A DNA stretch of 64,000 nucleotides from Umezawaea endophytica. Lineage in GTDB: Bacteria; Actinomycetota; Actinomycetes; Mycobacteriales; Pseudonocardiaceae. The notes beneath the pieces were generated by a model, which ran no database searches, had not been told where the DNA came from, and saw nothing but the letters and a program-made list of their open reading frames with translations. This document shows, piece by piece, positions 1-7,064 of this stretch. The stretch spans positions 365,117-429,116 of the forward strand of contig NZ_JANYMP010000004.1 of assembly GCF_025061645.1 (NCBI RefSeq). The letters are read 5' to 3'. Numbering within the stretch: the first letter of the stretch is position 1; every line of letters starts with the position of its first letter. The translations under genes were made by a program, and so were the position numbers.

Positions 1-228
1 CCTGGTCGGCCTGGCGACCCCGGCGGAGCCCGGCTCGACCGGGTCGGTGGACCAGGTCGGGGCGGGCCGGGGGAGCACGGCGGCCGTGGCGACGCCCGCG
101 ATCCGCTGGTCACCGGCGAACCGGAAGACCGCGACGGCGGACGCGGCGAGGACCACCGCGCCCACCACGCCGATCGTGCGGCGCAGGTCGTGGCGCGGTG
201 ATCCGCTCCGTCGGTGCCTGCCGGTCAT
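1..228 (-). CDS. N-terminal fragment of a membrane-anchored protein, probably class F sortase (cut by window edge)
   Basis: The ATG at 226-228 overlaps the stop of the DUF4397 gene (ATGA), and the frame stays open to the window edge. The visible 76 residues begin with a basic stretch (MTGRHRRSGSPRHDLRRT), followed by one membrane segment (about residues 20-35, IGVVGAVVLAASAVAVF) and a Pro/Thr-rich linker. This is the N-terminal layout of an extracytoplasmic membrane-tethered enzyme. In actinomycetes, genes for DUF4397 proteins with a C-terminal anchor are often followed by a class F sortase. The catalytic Cys/His/Arg region would lie outside the window, so the assignment rests on context only. 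Confidence 0.5.
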   Translation of the reverse strand, partial: MTGRHRRSGSPRHDLRRTIGVVGAVVLAASAVAVFRFAGDQRIAGVATAAVLPRPAPTWSTDPVEPGSAGVARPTR

Positions 229-1055
229 CCCGTCCGTCGGCGGCGCACCGCCAGCACGAGTGCCCCGCCCGCCGCGGCGGCGACCGCCAGCAGGGCGAGG
301 TGCGGCGGTGCGAGGCCGTCCTGCGCCCCGCCGAGACCGGCCTCGATGCCGCCGGTGGGCACCACCTCCGCACCCTTGGCGTCCTGCCGGGCGGTCGCGG
401 AGAGCACGCCGTCCTTCTCCAGCACGAGCACGCTGTAGACCGAACCCGCTTGCAGGTCGACCGGCAGCTCGGCGTTGGCCCCCTGCTGCGGGGCCAGCTT
501 GAGCACGGTCCTGCCCGCGGGCACGAGGGCGTAGTCGCCCGCCCGACCGAAGACGGCGTGCTCGACCACGGACTCGTCGCCCCGGCGCACCGCCAGGTCG
601 CCCGCGAGCGGGGCGGCGTTGACCACGCGCATCCGCGCCTGGCCCGCGGGCGGCAGGCCGATGTCGTCGTTGAGCACGGCCAGCGACAGGTCGGCGAACT
701 TCCCGAGGCCCGCGACGGTGTAGGCCTTGCCGTCGGCCCCGTCGATCGTGGCCGAGATGACCGGCTTGCTCGCCGGGTCGGCGCCCGCGGGCCGCATCGC
801 GACGGAGTAGGTGCCGGTCTCGATCCTCTGGTAGTCCGACAGGGCGCCGTAGGCGACGCCCTTGAGCGTCACCGACCAGTCGGGTCTGGAGAACGCGGTG
901 ACCGTGACGTCCACGGCCGGGGTGTCCGGGGACAGGTGCGCGAGCCGCAGGTAGCAGCCCCCGACCGCCTGTGCGGGCAGGGGAACCGCGAGCAGGCCGA
1001 CCACCGCGGCGACCACCGCCACCGACACCCGGCGCGCCGATCGGATCGATCCCAT
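225..1055 (-). CDS. Secreted DUF4397-domain protein with C-terminal cell-wall sorting-like tail
   Basis: This 276-residue protein starts at ATG 1055, 26 bp after the glycosyltransferase stop, with GAAGGGTGG upstream. It has a classical signal peptide (VSVAVVAAVVGLLAVPLPAQA). The DUF4397 body carries the typical opening LRLAHLSPDTPAVDV and the repeat MRVVNAAPLAGDLAV. The C-terminus reads PTGGIEAGLGG, then a linker, one hydrophobic segment (LALLAVAAAAGGALVLAV) and an RRRR tail. That is a sortase-type anchor without a canonical LPXTG. It likely forms an operon with the upstream glycosyltransferase and with the downstream partial gene through an ATGA overlap. The surface role is unknown. Confidence 0.85.
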   Translation of the reverse strand: MGSIRSARRVSVAVVAAVVGLLAVPLPAQAVGGCYLRLAHLSPDTPAVDVTVTAFSRPDWSVTLKGVAYGALSDYQRIETGTYSVAMRPAGADPASKPVISATIDGADGKAYTVAGLGKFADLSLAVLNDDIGLPPAGQARMRVVNAAPLAGDLAVRRGDESVVEHAVFGRAGDYALVPAGRTVLKLAPQQGANAELPVDLQAGSVYSVLVLEKDGVLSATARQDAKGAEVVPTGGIEAGLGGAQDGLAPPHLALLAVAAAAGGALVLAVRRRRTG

Positions 1056-1081
1056 GGCCGTACCACCCTTCGCGAGGCTGA

Positions 1082-3922
1082 TCACTTCGACGTCCTGTCG
1101 TGCAGAGGGGGCAGCCGCCAGGAGGCGGACACCCCGTTCGGGACCTGCCGGACCTCGTCCGGCGCGAACGGCGGCTGCTGCGCCTCGAACCAGTCGAGCA
1201 GCGCCGCGGCGGTCCCCGCGTCCGGTGTGGACAGCACGAGGGTGCGGTCCGGCAGCGTCGAACCCGTTTCGTGCGCGGGTTTCCCGGTCGACGCGACGGT
1301 CACCTCGCGTTCCCGGCACAGCTCGGCGAGCACGACCATGGCCCGCAGGTCGACCCGCCCGGCGCGCAACGCCGCCCGGACCTCGTCGGTGGTGTCCAGC
1401 CGCGCGTTCTCGGCCAACTGCCCGCCCGCGCCCGCGCGCTCGTCCGGCGAGAGGTACGGGGTGTCGCGGCCGGTGAGCAGGACGACGACGCCGTCCCGGT
1501 CCGCCGGGTCGCCGAAGCGCGCCAGGTCCACACCGGACAGCGAGGTGGGACCGACGGCGGCGACCAGGTCGTCCGGTCCGGCGGTGGCCGCCTGGCGGAC
1601 GGCGTCCGCGGGCAGCCCGGCCCTGGCGCGGTCGCGCCGCAGGTCCGACCACAGGCCCGCGGGCGCGGCGAGCCGGGTCTCGCCGTCGAGGTTCTCCGCC
1701 ATCCACGCGGCCAGCCCGGCGTGGTCGACCGCGCGACCCGACTCGGGCGCGAGGACCACCCCCACCGCCGAGCCGGTGAGCGCGGCGGCGGAGGCGAGCG
1801 AGGTCGCCACCCACCTGACCCGCGCGGGCGTCGCCGCCGGGAAGCGGCCGATCGTCTCGTCGACCACCAGCGCCACGAGGGTCGCGGCGGTCAGCACCAG
1901 CGCGGGCAGCACGGCGTCCGCGCCGGGCGCGGCGACGGCCACCAGGACGGCGCCGGTCGCGGCCCCGGCGGCGACCGGCCGCAGCCACGCGACGAGCAGG
2001 CCCGCCAGCACGGCGGCGGCCACCACGGCGAGCAGGAGCGCGCGCTGGTCGGCCCGCGGGAGTGATTCGGTGTCCGGTGCCGTCAGCAGTCCGCCCCGCA
2101 GGCAGAGCACGGCGGCTCCGACGGCGACCCCCAGCGTGAGCGCGGAGGTCCAGACCCTGGTCAACGGTCTGGTGTCGGCCAGGGCGAACCACACCGCGCC
2201 GCCGACGCCGATCGGCACGACCAGCAGCGGGGCCGTCGCCAGCGCGACGAGCAGGGCGAGCAGCCCCGCCGTCACCCAGCGGCTGTCGCCCCGCCTCGCC
2301 GTGGCCAGCGCGGCGGTGGCCGCGAGCGCGGTCCACGCCGCCGCCGTCACGCCGGGGCCGACGGGCGTCAGAACGGTGATCACCGGACCGCTGACCGCGA
2401 GCGCCAGCACGGCCACCGCCATCACCAGCGGCCGGACGCGCAGCAGCGCGGCGACCACGATGAGCCCGATCAACGCCGCGGCCACCGAGACCACGGCCAG
2501 CTCGCGGGCGCTGACCAGCGTGCTCGACTGGCGGGTGAACGCGCCGGTCACCGTGGCGTAGGCGTCGAGCTGGAGCCCGAAGGCCCTCAGCGCGCCCTCC
2601 ACCGGGGGAGGGCCGAGCCCGCTCACCTTCGCGTAGGTGGCGTCGACCAGGCCCGGTTCGATCCGCGTCGCGGGCAGCGTGCCCACCGTCAGCGCGACCC
2701 GCCCCGCGACCACGGCCGCCGAGGCCGCCAGGATGGACCAGGCGAGCACGGCAGCGGGCCGGACCTTCCGGGCGACGGCGGGTTCCTCAGCGGTCCCGCC
2801 GAACCGCTGCCACTCGTCCGCAGCCGGGCGGCCCCACCAGGCGCGCAGCAGGGTCGCGGCGTCGAGCACCCGCAGCACCGGGAACAGCAACCCCGGCAGC
2901 AACGACGACGGTGAGCGCCGCGCGAGGGCGACGATGAGCGTGAGCAGGTAGTCGGGCACCACCACGGCGGCCGCCAGCGCCCACGGCGACACCGGCAGCA
3001 GGCCGGGCACGGCCGCCACGACGATCGCGACCGGGGCCAGCACCAGCGCGAGCGACGTGAGCACGAGGTCGACCACCCGCGGCAGGGCGCCGCGCGGGCC
3101 GTGACGGCGGACGGCCCGCCAGAAACCGTTGCCCCACCGGGAGAATTGCGCGAGGTGGTCACGCAGCCGGGTCGGCTGGGGCGGGGCGGCGCGGGCGGTG
3201 GGGGAGAAGGCCACCGTGCCGATCCCCTCGCGGTGGATCCGCAGGGTGGTGTCGAAGTCGTCGGCCGGGCTCACGTCCGCCAGCGCGCTCGTGCGGAAGA
3301 CCCGGCCGACGCCGGGGCCGACGTCCATCGGCGTGCCGGTCGGCCGGGCCTGCCGCAGCCCGTCGGCCAGCGCGTGGTTCCTGGCCCGGTACGCGGACAG
3401 CAGCGCGCCGACCGACCCGGCCCGCGATGGTCGGAGGTCGAGGTCCAGACGGCCGTCGACGGCCACGACGTCCCGGTCGGCGAACAGCGGCAGCACCGCG
3501 TCGAGGTAGTACGGGTCCAGCACCGTCCCCACGTCCAGCGGCACCACGAACTCGAACCGGTCGACCAGCCGGAACGCCTGGACCGCGCTCTCGACCGCCG
3601 CCGCCCGGCCGAGCCTGCCCACCGTCTCGGCGACCTGGACGCCGCAGCCGCGGGCCACGTCCGCGGTCCGGTCGGTGGAGTCGTCCGACACCACGTGGAC
3701 GTTCTCCAGCGGCACCAGCCGCGCGGCCATCCGGATCGTGTCGGCGATGCGGTCGGCCTCGTCGTGCGCGGCGATCAGCACCGCGACCGAGCCGGGATCG
3801 GGGACGAACGTGCCGCTCACGGCGTCGGCGGTCGACCTCCGGCCGCGTACGAGCGCGATCACGCCGTGGAGGGTGGGCGTGAGGCCGAGCACGAGCAGCG
3901 CCACCAGCAGGACGCCGATCAT
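1082..3922 (-). CDS. Large membrane protein with N-terminal GT2-like glycosyltransferase domain
   Basis: This 946-residue protein has an N-terminal membrane anchor (1-23) and a GT-A/family 2 domain at about 45-270. The domain shows VLIAAHDEADRI and VVSDDSTDRT (nucleotide binding), and QFSRWGNG, which fits the QxxRW motif of processive enzymes. The position usually holding DxD reads D130-V-G, so metal binding may be altered. A block of membrane helices follows (about 290-350 and 390-680), then a soluble C-terminal part (about 690-946). It is the first gene of a minus-strand operon with the DUF4397 protein. It may build or export a surface glycan; the substrate is unknown. Confidence 0.8.
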   Translation of the reverse strand: MIGVLLVALLVLGLTPTLHGVIALVRGRRSTADAVSGTFVPDPGSVAVLIAAHDEADRIADTIRMAARLVPLENVHVVSDDSTDRTADVARGCGVQVAETVGRLGRAAAVESAVQAFRLVDRFEFVVPLDVGTVLDPYYLDAVLPLFADRDVVAVDGRLDLDLRPSRAGSVGALLSAYRARNHALADGLRQARPTGTPMDVGPGVGRVFRTSALADVSPADDFDTTLRIHREGIGTVAFSPTARAAPPQPTRLRDHLAQFSRWGNGFWRAVRRHGPRGALPRVVDLVLTSLALVLAPVAIVVAAVPGLLPVSPWALAAAVVVPDYLLTLIVALARRSPSSLLPGLLFPVLRVLDAATLLRAWWGRPAADEWQRFGGTAEEPAVARKVRPAAVLAWSILAASAAVVAGRVALTVGTLPATRIEPGLVDATYAKVSGLGPPPVEGALRAFGLQLDAYATVTGAFTRQSSTLVSARELAVVSVAAALIGLIVVAALLRVRPLVMAVAVLALAVSGPVITVLTPVGPGVTAAAWTALAATAALATARRGDSRWVTAGLLALLVALATAPLLVVPIGVGGAVWFALADTRPLTRVWTSALTLGVAVGAAVLCLRGGLLTAPDTESLPRADQRALLLAVVAAAVLAGLLVAWLRPVAAGAATGAVLVAVAAPGADAVLPALVLTAATLVALVVDETIGRFPAATPARVRWVATSLASAAALTGSAVGVVLAPESGRAVDHAGLAAWMAENLDGETRLAAPAGLWSDLRRDRARAGLPADAVRQAATAGPDDLVAAVGPTSLSGVDLARFGDPADRDGVVVLLTGRDTPYLSPDERAGAGGQLAENARLDTTDEVRAALRAGRVDLRAMVVLAELCREREVTVASTGKPAHETGSTLPDRTLVLSTPDAGTAAALLDWFEAQQPPFAPDEVRQVPNGVSASWRLPPLHDRTSK

Positions 3923-4118
3923 GGACGACCTGGCGAGCGGTCGTCGACGTGAGGTGGGCGCGGGCGTTCCACCAGGTCACTGTGCAGCAGGAGCGTCCGG
4001 ATGTACTCATGCGCTTGACGGAGAAAGCCGTGCTCGGACGGCTGATCGGCCTACTCCCGGTAGAGCCGTCCGCGCGGTGCCGCCACGGATGGAGCAACCG
4101 GACCGGGTCCGGACACGC
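3923..4118. other. Intergenic region upstream of the glycosyltransferase operon
   Basis: No convincing reading frame with actinomycete codon bias was found here. It holds the promoter side of the minus-strand glycosyltransferase operon and the downstream side of the CsbD terminator. Confidence 0.5.
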
Positions 4119-4153
4119 CGAGGGCCCGCGTTCCCTGCGAACGCGGGCCCTCG
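4119..4153 (-). terminator. Rho-independent-type terminator after the CsbD gene
   Basis: A perfect 15-bp inverted repeat (CGAGGGCCCGCGTTC, loop CCTGC, GAACGCGGGCCCTCG) begins 10 bp after the CsbD stop. There is no U-tract, as is common in actinomycetes. Confidence 0.85.
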
Positions 4154-4162
4154 TGTGCGGCG

Positions 4163-4336
4163 TCAGCTCTTGAAGACGTCCTTGACCTTCTCGGCAGCGC
4201 CCTTGAGGTTGCCCTTGGCCTGGTCGGCGTGACCTTCGGCCTCCAGCTCCTCGTCGTCGGTGGCGCGGCCCACGGTCTCCTTGGCCTTGCCCTTGAATTC
4301 GTCGGCCTTGGCGTCGATCTTGTCGTCAGTACCCAT
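4163..4336 (-). CDS. CsbD family general stress protein
   Basis: This 57-residue hydrophilic protein ([20 protein letters not shown]...) has the CsbD signature of Lys/Glu/Asp-rich amphipathic helices and the motif [15 protein letters not shown]. CsbD proteins are small stress-induced proteins of unclear biochemical role, controlled by SigB in Bacillus. The start is ATG 4336 rather than an upstream in-frame codon, because the shorter form matches family length and follows a promoter-like element. It is divergent from the Rieske oxidoreductase gene. Confidence 0.9.
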   Translation of the reverse strand: MGTDDKIDAKADEFKGKAKETVGRATDDEELEAEGHADQAKGNLKGAAEKVKDVFKS

Positions 4337-4345
4337 GTCCGGTGG

Positions 4346-4370
4346 GTGCCCGAGTCCCGGAGGTCCAAAC
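4346..4370 (-). promoter_or_regulatory. Putative SigB-type promoter of the CsbD gene
   Basis: On the minus strand, GTTT (4370-4367), a 15-nt spacer and GGGCAC (4351-4346) are followed 9 nt later by the ATG. Actinobacterial SigB/SigF-class promoters read about GTTT-N15-GGGTAT. The -10 box is imperfect, so this is inference. Confidence 0.45.
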
Positions 4371-4394
4371 CCGAGGAGTCGCGGCGCCGTTCGG

Positions 4395-4400
4395 GGGTAT
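4395..4400 (+). promoter_or_regulatory. GGGTAT -10-like element of the FAD/Rieske gene
   Basis: GGGTAT lies 9 nt before the GTG start, matching the SigB-class -10 consensus. No good -35 is visible at the expected distance, so only the -10 and its geometry support it. Transcription from here would give a nearly leaderless mRNA. Confidence 0.4.
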
Positions 4401-4409
4401 CCGGTCGGG

Positions 4410-5906
4410 GTGGACACCACCTCGGCTCAGCAGTCCCTCTGGCTCAAGTCGCTCCCCGCGCCCGCGCGGCCGACCTTGCGCGGTGAGCACGTCTACGACG
4501 TCGCCGTCGTCGGCGGGGGCGTCGCGGGGTTGACGGCCGCGCTCCTGCTCAAGCGCCAAGGGCTCACGGTCGCCGTCGTCGAGGCGGATCGGATCGGTTC
4601 CGGGGCCTCCGGCAACAACACGGCCAAGGTGACGGCCCTCCAGTCCACCGTGTACTCGACGATCTCCTCCAGGCACGGCGAGCCGACGGCGAAGTCCTAC
4701 GCCGACGCGAGCCAGGCGGGGGTCGCGCTCCTGGCCAGGCTGGTGCGCGAGGAGGGCATCGACTGCGGGCTGCGGCACGCGCCCGCGTTCACCTACGCCT
4801 TCACACCGGAGGAGGTCGGCGCCGTCGAGGACGAGCTGGCCGCCACGCGCGCCGCCGGTCTGCCGGTGTCGGCCGACGCAGACCTGGACGTGCCGTTCCC
4901 CGTGCACGCGGCCGTGCGGCTGGACGACCAGATCGCCCTCCACCCGGTCCGCTACCTGCTCGGACTCGCCGCCGCCGTGGACGGCGACGGTTCGGCGGTG
5001 TTCGAGCACAGCCGCGTCGAACGGCTGCACGACGGAGAGCCCTGCCGCGTCGACACCGGCGAGGGGTCGGTGTCGGCGCGCCGCGTCGTGGTCGCCACGC
5101 ACTACCCGGTCTTCGACCGGGGCCTGTACTTCGCCCGCCTGGAGACGACCCGCTCCTACTGCGTCGCGGCGACGCTGGCGTCCGGCGAGCCGCCCACCGG
5201 GCTCGCGATCAGCGCGGGCTCCCCGTCGTGGTCGCTGAGCGCCTACGACGGTCAGCTCATCGTGTGCGGTCGGGGCCACTCGACGGGCGACCCGGCCGGG
5301 TCGCCGTACGAGGACCTGGAGGCGTTCGCGCGGAAGCACTGGGACGTCGAGGCCATCACCCACCGGTGGTCGGCCCAGGACCCCACGTCCTACGACCACC
5401 TGCCGATGATCGGGCCGTACCTGCCCGGCTCGGACCGGCTGCTCGTGGCGACCGGGTTCATGAAGTGGGGGCTGGCCACGGCCACCTTCGCCGCGACGAT
5501 CCTCGCCGACGCCGTCGCGGGCACCCCCAACCCGTGGGCGTCCGTGTTCAGCCCGCACCGGCTGTCGCTGAAGTCGCTGCCCGACCTGCTGAGGATGAAC
5601 GCCTCCACGGGGCTGGACCTGGTGGGCGCGCGGGTGAAGCCCGCGGACGCGTCGTCCAGCGACGACCTGCCCGCCGGTCAGGCCCACGTCGTGCGCGACG
5701 GGCTCGGCAAGATGGGCGTCTACCGGGACCGGGCCGGGGAGCTGCACGGGGTCTCCCTGCGCTGCACGCACCTCGGGTGCCTGGTGGCGTTCAACGCCGC
5801 CGAGACGACCTGGGACTGCCCGTGCCACGGGTCGCGGTTCGACGTCGACGGCGCGGTGCTCGAAGGCCCGGCCACCCGGCCCCTGCCGCGCCGCGAGCCG
5901 AAGTAG
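4410..5906 (+). CDS. FAD-dependent oxidoreductase fused to a C-terminal Rieske [2Fe-2S] domain
   Basis: This 498-residue protein has an N-terminal DAO-type FAD fold with dinucleotide motif [17 protein letters not shown] (about residues 30-46), the substrate region and a C-terminal Rieske domain. Cluster ligands are C452-x-H454 and C470-x-x-H473 (CTHLGC, CPCHG). The same fusion is widespread in bacteria; the substrate is unknown and may be an amine or amino acid. GTG 4410 was chosen because it gives the family N-terminus directly after a GGGTAT element. It is divergent from CsbD and heads a group of stress-type genes. Confidence 0.88.
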   Translation: MDTTSAQQSLWLKSLPAPARPTLRGEHVYDVAVVGGGVAGLTAALLLKRQGLTVAVVEADRIGSGASGNNTAKVTALQSTVYSTISSRHGEPTAKSYADASQAGVALLARLVREEGIDCGLRHAPAFTYAFTPEEVGAVEDELAATRAAGLPVSADADLDVPFPVHAAVRLDDQIALHPVRYLLGLAAAVDGDGSAVFEHSRVERLHDGEPCRVDTGEGSVSARRVVVATHYPVFDRGLYFARLETTRSYCVAATLASGEPPTGLAISAGSPSWSLSAYDGQLIVCGRGHSTGDPAGSPYEDLEAFARKHWDVEAITHRWSAQDPTSYDHLPMIGPYLPGSDRLLVATGFMKWGLATATFAATILADAVAGTPNPWASVFSPHRLSLKSLPDLLRMNASTGLDLVGARVKPADASSSDDLPAGQAHVVRDGLGKMGVYRDRAGELHGVSLRCTHLGCLVAFNAAETTWDCPCHGSRFDVDGAVLEGPATRPLPRREPK

Positions 5907-5920
5907 TGACCCAGCGCACG

Positions 5921-5945
5921 GTCGGACGCCGGGCCGCGCGGGTAA
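5921..5945 (+). promoter_or_regulatory. Putative SigB-type promoter of the 54-residue gene
   Basis: GTCG (5921-5924), a 15-nt spacer and GGGTAA (5940-5945), then 8 nt to the ATG. The geometry equals that of the promoter before 6128. Confidence 0.4.
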
Positions 5946-5953
5946 CCGGGGAC

Positions 5954-6118
5954 ATGAGCACATCGATTCCGCTCGACGAGCGCCGTGCGCGGGACCTGCT
6001 GCGCGCGTTGCGGCTGATGGGCCCGAACGGGGAGGGCTTCGACGCGCTCCTGAGCGACCGCGGGTCCGCCCGACCGGGTGACGGTTCCCGGTGGTTGGCC
6101 CCGCTGGAACGTGGGTAA
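5954..6118 (+). CDS. Small hypothetical protein (54 residues)
   Basis: The frame reads MSTSIPLDERRARDLLRALRLMGPNG... and ends at the TAA 6116-6118. It is soluble, Arg/Leu-rich and has no recognised domain. Support comes from G/C-rich third codon positions, a promoter-like element placed exactly as in its neighbours, and close packing between the Rieske gene and the next gene, whose promoter overlaps its stop. The lack of a Shine-Dalgarno sequence would fit leaderless translation. Confidence 0.55.
   Translation: MSTSIPLDERRARDLLRALRLMGPNGEGFDALLSDRGSARPGDGSRWLAPLERG
6094..6118 (+). promoter_or_regulatory. Putative SigB-type promoter of the 142-residue gene
   Basis: GTTG (6094-6097), a 15-nt spacer and GGGTAA (6113-6118), with the ATG 9 nt downstream. 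It overlaps the stop of the preceding small gene. It is the best match to GTTT-N15-GGGTAT in this cluster. Confidence 0.5.
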
Positions 6119-6127
6119 CTGGCGGAC

Positions 6128-6556
6128 ATGGTCGACCAGGTGCGGGGCAGGCGGCCCGAAGGGGCGGACGACGCCACCGTCGAGGCCGTCGGCGCGCTGA
6201 CCGAGGCGCTGGAGACGGCCGAGCGGGCGCGGGGGCGGCTGTTCGACTTCCACCAGCTCACCGGCGACGCCGACACCAAGGCGAGCCGGGCGGCGGGCCT
6301 GCTGCGCGACGCGGGGCACACCGCTCTCGCCGACGAGCTGGAACGGGACCTGGTCGGGCGCAACGTCGTGGCGGGCCGGTGGACGTTCCAGCTCGTCGAG
6401 GACTACGACGACGGCTACCACCAGGCGTTCCGCGACTGGGAGCGGCGGGTGCGCGACGAGCTGCTGGACGGCGCCCGGCACGTCTTCGAGGCCGAGATGA
6501 AGGAACGCAACACCACGGCGGGCGCACCGGGCCAGCGGCTCGACCCGTCCGACTGA
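6128..6556 (+). CDS. Conserved hypothetical protein, helical, stress cluster
   Basis: This 142-residue soluble protein is rich in charged helices (VEAVGALTEALETAERARGRLFDFHQLTGDAD) and contains RWTFQLVEDYDDGYHQAFRDWERRVRDEL. It has no catalytic motif that I recognise and no signal peptide. The family seems restricted to actinomycetes and keeps company with stress genes; function is unknown. It is followed after 25 bp by the SRPBCC gene, which has its own Shine-Dalgarno sequence, so the two are probably cotranscribed. Confidence 0.7.
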   Translation: MVDQVRGRRPEGADDATVEAVGALTEALETAERARGRLFDFHQLTGDADTKASRAAGLLRDAGHTALADELERDLVGRNVVAGRWTFQLVEDYDDGYHQAFRDWERRVRDELLDGARHVFEAEMKERNTTAGAPGQRLDPSD

Positions 6557-6581
6557 TCCGCCGAGCACAGAGGAGAACGAA

Positions 6582-7022
6582 GTGGTCAACGTCGAGCGCA
6601 GGTTCACCGTCGACAAGCCCGTCGGGGTGGTCGCCGAGTACCTCAAGGACTTCGCCAACGCCGAGCAGTGGGACCCCGGCACGCGCTCCTGCGTCCGGAC
6701 CGACTCCGGCCCCGTCCAGGTCGGGTCGACGTGGCACAACGTCTCCGAGTTCAAGGGCAAGGAGACCGAGCTGGACTACCGCCTCGACCGGATGGAGCCC
6801 AACCGGCTGGTGTTCGTGGGCGAGAACAAGACCGCGACGTCCACCGACGACCTCACGCTGACGCCCGCGGGCTCCGGCACCGAGGTCACCTACCACGCGC
6901 ACATCGTGTTCCACGGCTTGGCGAAGGTGGCCGACCCGTTCCTGAAATCGGAGTTCGAGAAGCTGGGCGACGAGGTCGTGGAGTCCATGACCAAAGCGGT
7001 CGAAAATCTCCCTGTTTCGTAG
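6582..7022 (+). CDS. SRPBCC family (polyketide cyclase/START-like) protein; target gene of the integrated element
   Basis: This 146-residue protein has the SRPBCC fold (MVNVERRFTVDKPVGVVAEYLKDFANAEQWDPG..., typical for ligand-binding START-like proteins). GTG 6582 is preceded by AGGAGAA at 6571-6577. From residue about 123 the coding sequence lies in the 47-bp att core. After the core the tail reads KAVENLPVS and is supplied by the inserted element, whereas the displaced host tail at 21.4 kb reads KAVAGLPSTAGPA. The gene is therefore intact but has a swapped C-terminus. The bound ligand is unknown. Confidence 0.88.
   Translation: MVNVERRFTVDKPVGVVAEYLKDFANAEQWDPGTRSCVRTDSGPVQVGSTWHNVSEFKGKETELDYRLDRMEPNRLVFVGENKTATSTDDLTLTPAGSGTEVTYHAHIVFHGLAKVADPFLKSEFEKLGDEVVESMTKAVENLPVS
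6926..7002 (+). repeat. Left attachment site (attL) of the integrated element
   Basis: These 77 bp match 21318-21394 at 74 positions, including an exact 47-bp core (6948-6994). The repeat lies in the 3' coding end of the SRPBCC gene and about 70 bp from the integrase stop, as expected for a tyrosine-recombinase att site. Confidence 0.9.
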
Positions 7023-7037
7023 GTTGTAGCTGGTCAG

Positions 7038-7064
7038 AGACCTGCCGCTCTCAACGGCAGGTCT
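7038..7064. terminator. Bidirectional terminator between SRPBCC and integrase genes
   Basis: A perfect 10-bp stem (AGACCTGCCG / CGGCAGGTCT) with a 7-nt loop lies between the converging genes. Its right arm overlaps the integrase stop codon. Confidence 0.65.

Noticed and set aside
198-2561. Plus-strand frame of 787 codons over the first operon
   Set aside because: It overlaps two well-supported minus-strand genes, and its composition is typical of shadow frames.
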